A stretch of DNA of 64,000 nt, taken from Isoetes taiwanensis. Its lineage: Eukaryota > Streptophyta > Lycopodiopsida > Isoetales > Isoetaceae. This document shows positions 11,760 through 21,732 of the stretch, piece by piece. Made by a program: the position numbers and the translations under genes. Each line of letters opens with the position of its first letter. Within the stretch, counting starts at the first letter, position 1. The stretch is from NCBI GenBank assembly GCA_021234155.1, contig JAJEKV010000001.1:33060177-33124176 (forward strand). The letters are read 5' to 3'. The notes under the pieces were generated by a model that had not been told where the DNA came from, made no database searches, and worked only from the letters and a program-made list of their open reading frames with translations.

Positions 11760-13690
11760 TTTTAATCAGTTGCAACAACAACATGATGCGGGGTGAGAAT
11801 AAGAGACATGACCAAGTTCAAGAAGCACTCCAATTATTCAAGGTTCACTCATCTTCTAGTAAAAGTTAATCCAGCTTCTAATTTATTTATCTTCTTCTTC
11901 CAATCATGTTTTTCTTCACAAGTTTCGCTTTCTTTGCAGCATTTGTGGAAAGAAAAGGACATATAAGAAGGGTACGAACAATTTCGCAAGAATTGCTCAA
12001 TATCTTGAAATTAATATCGAAGCACAATCATCTCCTTCACACAAGTGTCACAGGTTGATAAAGCCCGGCGGTTTCGTAAGCCAAATTCTGACAGCAGGTG
12101 GTTCCAGCCAATACGGCGGCATTGGTTTCAACAATCGTTTATTCCAGCTAAACAAGAACTATCTAAGCGTTCTCATCTTTCTGTGAAGACATGAAGCTGA
12201 GTTCTCCAATATTGCACACCGTTACCTGAAGGCGAGGCCGTTTGCCCAGGTTACGTGCTACTAAGCATTTGGCAGGAAAATCACATATTTTTAAGAGATG
12301 TCTTACACCTCCCTTGAGAACACAGTGGTTAAAATGGCAGATGGTATCTTGCAAAATCTCTAGCAAAGGCGCTCTCACTTTGAAACAGATCAGTGCCTCC
12401 CATTGAACATGAGAAGATGTTATTTTGGGTACTGTACCACTTGTGCTCTTTTGCAAAAGTGTTTCTGAATTTGATAGAAAAGGCCGGATACTCGGTCTTG
12501 TTCTCTGAATAATTGAAGTTCAAATTACACAAAAGAATCACTCTTCAATATGTGGATCTGCAAAAATTAAATCCGGATTTACTTGCGAAGCGGACTCAAT
12601 AAGGATAGTCTTTATATTCTTTACTACTAACTCCCAATTCTTCTCCATCTTCTCTATCAGAATCTTTGCTTTTAACTGGCTGCAATTTAAGAAGAACCGT
12701 TGAATCATTGTGGCATAACATTAGTAGAGATGGGATAGATATGATTTTACTCCTTTTATCAACTGGTAGAGATTGTGGAGTCAAGCATCATGTAATTATA
12801 AGCTTTTAGAAGGCGAAATCAAGCAGGGAAGTTTCAGGACTACCGTTTATCGACGGTCTTGAATCATATCCTCCCGGCATGCGCCCCAAAAGGCTTTGCC
12901 CTACCACGGATACAGCATCGGCTCGAGGTGGAGGACAGAGGTACGCGCCGGGGACTCCGCCAGCTGAAACCAGGTCAGTATGCGTGGAAGGGCTGGAGCT
13001 TCCAAGTATATTGGCATGTACTCAGCGAAGAACTGCACCACGGCCTGGCCGGGTTCACTCATTGCGAGCAATCGGGTAGCCATTGCGGCCGTTAAGCTGC
13101 CAGACTGCGCCACCTGCGGTAACACTGATGGACATGGGCCTTCCCACTACAGCTGGGTTGTGTTCACCTCAGCATGAAGCACTGCTGGCAGCAAGTGGCA
13201 CAGGAAGTTAGTTTGTTTCCCTCAATTTGCACAGGCTCTTATTCCGCCAAGGCGGGGCAGCAGTCCCTACATAAGGTGCCAATTCTTAATAAGAAGGGTA
13301 GCGGACTTGCTTGGAGCCTGCAGGAAGGCATTTACAAACACTGCCTACTAATGGTTTGAATTCAAAGGCTTTCTTAGCTAAAGTAAAAATACACCTGTAC
13401 GTGCAAATGTAGCCAAACATTTCACCCACAAAACGTTAGTTGCTCCATACCATGTGCTGCCATAATATACCACCAATTTTTACTATAGGAATTTGTAGTG
13501 CAGCCATAATCCTTAAGCAATCGGCGGCGGCTTTTGCATGCTTTCCCATTTTCACAGGTCTGTTTAAGCACGTTATTTGGCAGGGTCATTATCAGGATTG
13601 GATTCCATGTCAATATATGTTTCACTTGATGGGGTATGTGGAACATACGCTTCCGCCTCAGGTTTTGCTTCCAGGTGCATCATAAATTAA
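11760..13690 (+). pseudogene. Probable gag/protease remnant of second copia module
   Basis: This stretch lies between an LTR-like end and a clear copia integrase. Little is recognisable. A plus-strand frame near 12277-12320 reads ENHIFLRDVLHLP, similar to the RDVLHVP block that follows copia protease. A GC-richer segment at 12,870-13,150 has overlapping open frames on both strands and no family match. By position it should be the gag and protease part of the second module. Confidence 0.35.
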
Positions 13691-16545
13691 GGGACTGCTA
13701 AACTTTCTGGATTTGGTTGTCCTGCTTGCAGACTTGGTAAGCAAGTTCAAGCTTTTATCCTTTGCAAAACCGAACATAGGAGCTATAAACTTTTGGAAGC
13801 TTGTTTAATTAGGACATATGTTATATACTGTTGCATCGGTAGCAGGCAACAGGTACTTCTTAGTGCTCATTGATGATTTCAGTAGAGTTTACCTAGGCAT
13901 ACGCTTGAAGAAACTTAGGTCCAGCATTTTCAGTTCAACTTTTCATGCCGGAAGTTGAAAAAGTTGCTGTACCATCAAAGGCCGATCCGTACAGATAATG
14001 CTGGAGGTTCTCTCAGATCAGTTTCAACAGGATTTTTCTTGTCATAGGGCATTCATAGACAATTGCTTGGTTCCTTATGTTCATCCGCAGAATGGTGTGG
14101 CAGAGGCGAAATGTCATTATAACATGGATCTTGCAGGAGTATGATTAAGCACGACAGTTGTCACCTAGTTTTTGGGCAGTATAATCAAAACAGCAGTCTA
14201 TATTAAATCCCAATAAACACAAAATCTTACGAACCTCAAAGACTCCGTTTGAAGCTATCTGGAGTTCGACCAGATGTCTCATTTCAGAACTTTTTAGGGT
14301 AATACTTGCCTATACGACCTTACCCATGAAGATTTAAACAAAATTTAAGCTAAACTGATCGATCAGTCAAGTAGATTTTTCGTGAACCATCTATAATACT
14401 CGAAGACGCCGGAGATGCTGCGGGGAATCGGTTACCGGCAAGGGGTTTCAACTAAATTATTGCAATTTATAGAAGAGACCCGTTTATTCTTCTGTTTTTA
14501 TGGAGCCACCTAATTCGAGTATGACAAATGTCTTCAAGATTTATTAGATGTTAGATGTTGCTGCGCACCTCTGCTAGAATTGATCCTAAGCCTATTATTA
14601 CTCCTCCAGTATGTTCCTCCGCTGCGCTGAATTTGAGATTCGTAGCAGGTTCCATTGATTCTTTGTACTCTATCCACTTGATCCGCTTTTACCTTTTGTA
14701 CAGCGGCTCTTTGCTCTTCACTTGAGCCTTTACCTTCTTCCGCTACCTCTTAAAGTTTCACGATTCTCCTTATCCGTTAGTCATATGCCTCTTTTGATCC
14801 AATTGATTACCTTCAGCCTGCTATGTCTCCATCAGAAACTCTCAGCATGCGATTCCACTTCAAAATCAAAACACAGGTTGCGCGCTTTTCACCAACCAGC
14901 CCAAGGAGATCAAAAAGACTAGCTGGTATACACTTGAGGGTTTCATGTAACTTTGCACTAGCAATACGCAGTTCTTATCATATTGATCCTCTCCGCGCCG
15001 CTCCAAGCAGCCAAGCATCCTCATTGGGCACAAGCAGCTGCAAAGAGCGAAAGTGATATATTGCACAAACAGCAAGCATGAAGTCCCAGTTCTGAAGCCT
15101 TTGAATACTAATATTGTTTGGGCGCCAAGGTGGATTTACAAGACAAAATTTCCTTTCGGATGGTACGTTATCCAAATATAAGAGCACGGCTCGTGCTAGG
15201 CTTTACTCAACTTAGGAGGTTTCTGATTATAATGAGGTGGTACTTCCCCTATTTGTAGGTTGAATTCTATACGTGCAGTCTTGGCCTTGGCGGCATCAAA
15301 AGCGTGGTCTGTCTATCAGCTAGATTTTAAATCAGCTTTTCTTAATGGAGATCTGAAGAATATTTACATGGAACAACCACCTGGTTTTTGAAGATCCGTG
15401 GGTTCCTGATTATCTTTGCAAGCTAAAAGAGTGCATATGGGCTCAAGCAGGCTCCTGAATCTGTTGGCATCCCGCAAGATCCAAGTCTTGGTTATCAAGA
15501 TCGAGGCTGACTATAATGTTTACTATCAGCTTAAGGGCTCAAATTTCCATTATACTTCTATGTTGATGATATGGTACTCACAGGAGATGCTACTGATTTG
15601 ATTTCTAGCACCAAGGATTCCCACAAAGATGCAATTTTGGGAACACAGACTTGAGGTTGCATACATTATATTTGGGTTTACAAGTTTGGCTGCTCCTTGG
15701 CATTTTCTCTTAACATAAATATTAATGAGGTATTACACAGGTTTCATATAGCAGATTGTAAGCCCTCAGTTATACCTCATGATTCAGGTAGAAGAACGGC
15801 TCTTAATTCAGCGCTGAGAGCTGATGCTGCAGGCAACTAGTTGGAGCTCTTCTTTTTGTTACTGTACCAGTCCTGATATGATCTACATTGTAGGGTTTCT
15901 TACCGCGTTTCATACATCATCCTAAGTCCTCTCACTGGCATCACAGCTAAGAAGGTTCTTTACACATGGGAACTGCTACAGAAGGTGTCTCATTACACTT
16001 GTCTCACCGGATAATGTAAAAGCTTCTTATCTATGCAATTTATGATCATGCCACAAGCGTGTCGAGAAAATAGAAGATCTCGCTGGTGTTTGCATATTTC
16101 GCTTCTTTGCTGTAGTAGTAATCCAGTTACATGGGGATCAAAAAAGAAACCAGCGGCACGATTTCAGTACCACTGACGAACTTAAACGTACTACAGCAGT
16201 GCAGAAATGCGCTTTGGTTTTGTTCATTTATATGAAGATTTAGGGGCCAAGATACACCAGCCTCTATCTCTGTTAGGCAAATATGATTTTAATTTCTCAT
16301 ATAAAGATATAAATGGCATCATCTGACTAAACATCTAGATATCAAAGAGTAATGTTTCATTACTTAAAGCAGCGATGCTGGAATTATCTCTCTTTCACAT
16401 TGTTCTTCACAAGGACAGGTAGCAGATGGAGTTGACAAAAGCCTCTTGTAGGCAAGCATTTTTTAGTACTTTGTAAAACAAAATGTTTCACATTGTTTTC
16501 TTTAACTATTTTCTTTCTCCAGCGGTGTACACATCATCAGGAGGG
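13691..16545 (+). pseudogene. Degraded copia pol, second module of the nest
   Basis: Plus-strand fragments give the copia order. CRLGKQV (about 13,725-13,746) ends GAG-pre-integrase. LVLIDDFSRVY (13,860-13,893) and YVHPQNGVAEAK (14,077-14,112) are integrase core motifs. RT begins near 15,118 with WAPRWIYKTKF. It continues with VYQLDFKSAFLNGDLK and IYMEQPPGF (15,312-15,390) and an intact FYVDDMVLTGDA box at 15,556-15,591. RNase H gives TWGSKKK near 16,130 and a SSQGQVADGVDK tail at about 16,400-16,440. Multiple frame changes mean it is dead. Motif spelling differs from the first module, so this is a different copia copy rather than an internal duplication. Confidence 0.8.
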
Positions 16546-16740
16546 TGTTAGACTCAGGATGGCGTCCACACTGCTGGCGATGTCATTACGCCGCTGACAT
16601 GGCTGCGTTTGTTGCTGACATGGCAGTCACATATAAGCTATAGTCATGCCTGTCTTTCTTTAGTTCAGTTTCCAGATTCCCTTTTTGTAACGATCCGTTT
16701 TAGCCAATCTATTATAGTCTTCAGTGATCAGCCATGATGC
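16546..16740 (+). repeat. Probable LTR at the end of the second copia module
   Basis: It follows the polypurine-like ATCAGGAGGG (16536-16545) and starts TGTTAGACTCAGG. An ATATAAGC promoter-like element lies about 90 bases in. The layout mirrors the LTR-like sequence at 11393. The downstream limit is unclear. Confidence 0.45.
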
Positions 16741-19100
16741 AAAATTTTGGAGGATGGCTTTCACAATGCTTTTAAGGATGATGTTTAAGCGCCATTTTAT
16801 ATTCATTCTTTCCTTGATGTTGTGATATAGATACAGTGCGCTGCTTCAGTTGCTGCTGTGCAAATAGCCCTTGTGATCATACTGGCGATGGAAATTTAAA
16901 GAAAATGATCCATATTATCTTGCTGCTTTTGTCTGATATTACGACAATCCAACTTATGGTTCTGGGGCTGCTCCAGCCCCGTCTCTTGCTGAAATCATGA
17001 TGATGGTGTGCCTCTTAGGGGATCTGAGCGGCTTAAAGCCTTAGCTGATGCACAACCAAGTGTTACAAACACTTGTACTTTTGCTTTGATGGCAAAGATC
17101 TATGAAGATCATACCACCTGTTTTCTGAAGCCCTTACCAATCAGGAAGTGTACGTGGCTCTTGATGAAACACATTTATGAATATAATATATTAAGAATGG
17201 GAGACTTGATCTAAGTTCCCCTTCTTAAAAAAAAGCCATTGGACAAACTGGATACTCTAAAAAAGACCCAGTAGCAGAACACTTTGGTTTGGGACGCAGG
17301 ACACCGGTAAATCACGCATGTAAATTATCACATCTAGAGGGTCAAAACCTCAATGTCTAGAGCGTTTTTTACTTGTTAGTTGGAGCGATAATTTATGGAG
17401 TTATCAGTAGTATAATTGGGAGTCTAGGTTCGGAGTCTCGGGGAGGCGTTCCAATTGGTAAGTGCCTCATGAGCAGCATGAGCGCGCTAATCTCGCAGCT
17501 ACATATGCTTTCAGTGAGCATTCGAAGAGGGAGGAATTGATATGGTTTTGGGGGCCATAAGGACCCACTCCCAGGTAATCTTTGGGCAGGGGCACCTAAT
17601 TATCACATCTAGAGGGTCAATTAAAATAGACGCTTTTGCCCAGTTGGTTGGTTGGGGCACGATAGTTAAGGTGTCATATCACACTCAGTAAACATAAGGC
17701 GGAGTTGTTTAAAGGATTACGCTCCAGCATTTGTTTGAGAATATTTCTCGCCTACAAGGGGATATGGTTATGCTTTAAAGTGAGGATACACATTTCTAAT
17801 CGTAATATTCTACCGGGTGTTAATGCATTAGAGATGTAGAGATTATCTAAAAGACAATGATATCTGCCTCTATGTAGTAGGTTGGGCGAGTAAAAAATAA
17901 AATGTTCTAACCACGACTCAGCCATATTTAAGTCGCACATGACATTTCCAGATCTTACACTAATATTTTTCCACTACAACACTCAATCTCCCAGCTTTAG
18001 AATGGCGCTCCTAAACTGCACGCGGTATCTCACACACTTTGTACGGCGAATCAATATCCCAAATATCCAGGCCTTATGATGAAACCATCTGCTGATATGG
18101 CTGGCGGGGTATTCCCTGTAATTCCTTTTGTAGGCAGATCCTTTGGCCAGGTTACCCATGCTGTTTGAAACACTTGAGGCATTCTAAATCATGGCCTGTA
18201 AGCTGATAACTTCTTCCTGAGTAAAATCCAGAATATCATCCATGCCTCGTACATTGAAAAGGTAGGATGGCTGCCGAGGGCTCCTCCAAACCAGTATACC
18301 TCGCCGAGGCCAATCGGGGGCAACACACGCAACCCAGGGAATTCTTTTTTAGAAATTAACGACCTTGTGATTGTCCAAAGCGATTGTAACTTGTATAGCG
18401 AAGCAAGTCACTTTGTTTGAAGGCATTTCAGAAAGCGAGGTTTCACATTAAATTCAGCAGCGTATATCATGCGGATACAGAATCTTTACTTCTAATCATT
18501 CTAGAAAGAAGAACATTTGGGGCCTCTCTGAATTGACAGCCATCAGTTAAGTAGATCAACTACCATGACATGCACCGTATAAAGCTGCCACGGCTTCACC
18601 AACATGTCAGAGGCAGGAAGGCTTTCTTATCTTAAATGGCGCACACAACAAGCACCTGGTAGCACAGTATTTATCATAAAAGATAAGATTCTTATCTTAA
18701 GCACACGCTATTCTTCTTCCCACGCCGGACCAGATTTTTATTGCTTTAAAACCAAAGGTACATCTCTTTGCATGAATTTGTGTTATGCGATTTCAGGTCA
18801 TTTTGCTTGCTAAAACCAAAAGGTACAATATAATTTGGCATTTGTACATTGATGATTTTGCCACGAGATTTCCATGATCTTAACATGATACTATTGAATA
18901 ATTACCCGCCGGCTTATTAAAATTTATATGACAGACTTTACATTTTGCTCATTTACTTTTGGAAGATTTGAAATTTGGCGGACTGATGGCAGGCATCACT
19001 TTGACCAAGGTAAGTAGGTGCAGGTTATCTCACAAAATTCATATGACCCAGATTGCAGATTTACCATGAAACAGCCAATGGAGCCCTGGTTGAGAGTTAT
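16741..19100 (+). other. Internal sequence of the outer copia element, mostly unrecognisable
   Basis: No domain could be read with confidence. A short direct repeat (TTATCACATCTAGAGGGTCA) occurs at about 17,325-17,345 and again near 17,600. Several long AT-rich tracts and no long frames are present. By position it should be the decayed RT part of the outer element, whose RNase H end survives further right. Confidence 0.4.
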
Positions 19101-19384
19101 GCCTATGATGAGTCTCTCAGGTAGATGCTGCCGCCATGGCTACTTGTTGGCGGTCTGGTTACTGCTTACAGTCTCTTTTGCAGTATTCGGCGCATGAAGC
19201 TGGCGCGGCACTGTCCAAAAGCAGAGCCATTGGCAAAAACTGTAAAAAGAGTGCTTTGCCTATTTAAAGTACTGTTAATAGAGGGCCTCTGCTATATCGT
19301 GATCCAGTACTTCTTTGCGCCAGTTTTGCAGATGCTGAGTCATTCTGGTTGTGCCATTACCGGCGCCTTTCCCCAATTATATTT

Positions 19385-19784
19385 TGGCACATCATTATGG
19401 CTCAGCAAAGTAAGTCTTCAGTCTCTCTTTCTAGCAGGAGACCAGTATAAAACTAGCCATTGCCCTTTCAGATCCGTTTGGTTAATATTAAACTTTTGCA
19501 GAATTAGCCTTTGACACCAGCACTATTCCACTTCATTACAGTAGCAAAGCTCTTTTGCAACTTGCTAATAATCCCATATGTTTCATACGCACGAGAGCAT
19601 TGAAAACGCTATTATCATTACAAAGAAATACGCGGATGGTCGAGCTGATCTCTCCGTAATTCCAACCTGTGATCAATTGGCTAACCTCTTCACCAAGCCA
19701 TTAAAAGGGCCTACATTTCAGAAATTCAAGACTCAACTTGGCATTCGAATGTTCACCTTAGAGGTTTACCACGATAAGCTGTAG
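19385..19784 (+). pseudogene. RNase H end of the outer copia element
   Basis: The open frame at 19578-19784 reads from HESIENAIIITKKYADG through PTCDQLANLFTKPLKG to FQKFKTQLGI. This is the C-terminal copia RNase H block (HIEIxxHFIREK ... DQVADIFTKPL ... F.KFR.KLG). About 150 bases upstream, SKSSVSLSSR recalls the SKKQxSVSLSSxEAEY block. It ends about 35 bases before the polypurine tract at 19820, the normal spacing. It therefore belongs to the element owning the 19829-20065 LTR. Confidence 0.8.
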
Positions 19785-19819
19785 CATTCTTCTTTTGTTC
19801 TCAGTTCATGAATTTGCTT

Positions 19820-19828
19820 AGGGGAGGA
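19820..19828 (+). promoter_or_regulatory. Polypurine tract of the outer copia element
   Basis: AGGGGAGGA directly precedes the TG that opens the right LTR, where plus-strand DNA priming would occur. Confidence 0.75.
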
Positions 19829-20065
19829 TGACAGCAATAACCATGGTTTACAATTTACCATGTACTTACATTCATGCATGTCCCTAGCTGACTAGGTTAG
19901 GATATAGTTAGCATGTGGTAATGCATACTGTGCTCCGTCGTATGTGACAAGTTCTTCTATAGCACTAAAAGAAATAAAAATACATCTTTCATTTCCTGAG
20001 TTTCACTCCGTCTATTTCTCTTGTTCTTTGCTGTTGGGTTTTCGACTAAGATAGTTTGGAAATCA
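19829..20065 (+). repeat. 3' LTR of the outer copia element
   Basis: It runs from TGACAGCAATAACC to AAATCA and pairs with 7193-7467. It ends inside the territory where 3' exons of the branching-enzyme-like gene (minus strand) would be expected. Confidence 0.8.
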
Positions 20066-20189
20066 CCTTAGAATTGAATTTCAGGGGTAATCTGTTGCCA
20101 CAATGACTGGCGGAACCTATCACTGATGCCTGCAAATCCTTCCACATCACTAAAGGTGCTTCCTGCACTCCGGCAGCTTGACATTCAAC

Positions 20190-20262
20190 CTGCCAATAGA
20201 AACTACAGACTTCTTGCTTGAGCATCAGAGTAATCTCGTTAGCCCAATACAAGTAATAATAC
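20190..20262 (-). other. Candidate extra exon of the branching-enzyme-like gene (weak)
   Basis: On the minus strand a 73-base segment is bounded by AACAG on the acceptor side and GGCAG/GTTGAA on the donor side. It encodes YYYLYWANEITLML near its start. In branching enzymes of this type an exon downstream of the THNGF block encodes a YLILANEILH stretch, so the resemblance is suggestive. The following residues do not match the expected PNIITIAEDATYYPG block. It may be chance or a decayed exon. Confidence 0.2.
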
Positions 20263-21732
20263 CTGTTGTAGTTTTGGGTCAATAGCAGTTCATATTTCAG
20301 GACTTGAAAACGAAGTTTGCACGCGAAAGCACAAGTCGGCGAATTTTATTGAAATAAAGATTCATTTACCACCAAGAAACAACATTCACATACGGAACAC
20401 ATGGCATGCAACATGCTTTTTCAATCGTAAATGCATTTAAGTAACAGTTCATGGTAGATACACTGCCTCGGCAAAGTTTGAAATTTGATCCTGGCTGCAT
20501 CATGATGATGAAATCATCCAAAATCCAACAGCGTGAAGAGTAGATTTGTGCGTGCAAATTGGGATCTCGCGGGATTTTGTCCTAAATCAGGCAGCAATAG
20601 ATCACTGTTGGTACGGATTCCAGCACAGGAGCTTATTCAAGACCACACAAACTCTTCTTAATCTGCAAACAACCATGCTTGAGTGGCATATCATATTCAT
20701 CTTTAGAACAAATTTTGTCATTGTTTTCCCATAATAAGACAAATCAAAAGGTCGCAAAGATTGTCCGCGGTAAATAAATTCAAAATTGGTCGGCGGCAGT
20801 CCTGCTTTACAAGTCTAAAACTGCTACGTACTGAACCTTTAAGCTACGGCTCTGTGGTAAATTTGACACCGGAACAAGCGCCTTAACTTTTCGAGAATGT
20901 ATTGTTTTCACAATGGAACCTCAAGCTTCACTTGTTTTGACATCTGAAATGGGCAAAAGAGTCCCATTAGACACTCTCATGGTATCTGCACTCCATAAAC
21001 CGAAATGACCCATATTTACTTTCAAAGGTGGCCGCCTTAAGTGCTTTTTAAGTATCCTACAATTTAACGGCTCAAGTAGTTTAGAAATTTAGAAGTATAA
21101 TCAATCTTCGCCATTTATAAGTCACGTGGCGCTTCTGTTCCCAGTTATGCTAGATAATGAGCAGGTCTAAAACTCGGTATCTAGTTAAATTCTCTCTTCA
21201 TACAGTCATCAGTCAAAGTCATAAAATAATCCAGTCCTCCAAACAAGCTGGCGGACATATCAGACTAAACGTTGAACCTAATCGGCAACATTAGCGGCGT
21301 AGTATAAAATTAGATGCTATATATCCTCGTACGCTTTTCGTGCATGATTGCGCTTGGTAAAATGCCTTTGCTGCAAATACAGCATTGGGCAACTAAATCA
21401 AAAGTTTAATAAATAAAATAGTTTGAACTACTACTGCAACGCACGGCTGTTGCGGTGGATCGATAAAAAGCAGGGTACGGATGGACTGCCTGAAGGCATT
21501 AAACCTTTAACCCTGCTTGGTGCCCAATAGGTCCTATTTACTGGGACGCCAGCTGTAGCCATGATGTATATATTTTGCTTAATTTGTAAAAGATAAAGTG
21601 TATTCAGGCAAGCTCGCCGGGAAAAGGATGTGCGTGACTGTTCCAATTTAATTTGTTTTTAATAAAGGTGAGAGCGCTGTATTTTCACCTAGATAAGAAG
21701 CATATTTTCACTCTTAGGGAATGGCTTTAAAC

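Larger units (their letters stand above)
7193..20065 (+). mobile_element. Composite Ty1/copia nest bounded by an LTR pair
   Basis: Matching LTRs at 7193-7467 and 19829-20065 read in the same direction and share a perfect 38-bp block beginning TGTCCCTAGCTGACTAGG. The left LTR is followed by a primer-site-like TGGTATTTGTGG (7468-7479). The right LTR is preceded by a polypurine tract (19820-19828) and a copia RNase H tail (19578-19784). At 12.9 kb the unit is over twice a normal copia length. Inside are two further copia pol regions with their own ends (7.8-11.4 kb and about 12.2-16.5 kb), so at least one other element inserted or recombined into the outer one. Flanking 5-mers do not match (TGTGC versus CCTTA). 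Confidence 0.75.

Noticed and set aside
12859-13177. GC-rich frames on both strands as a small gene
   Set aside because: Overlapping frames on both strands reflect GC content. The segment lies between copia modules and shows no recognisable domain.
19125-19514. 129-codon plus-strand frame with hydrophobic segments as a membrane protein
   Set aside because: It lies within the copia RNase H region. A neighbouring frame carries the SKSSVSLSS copia block, so the frame is a by-product.
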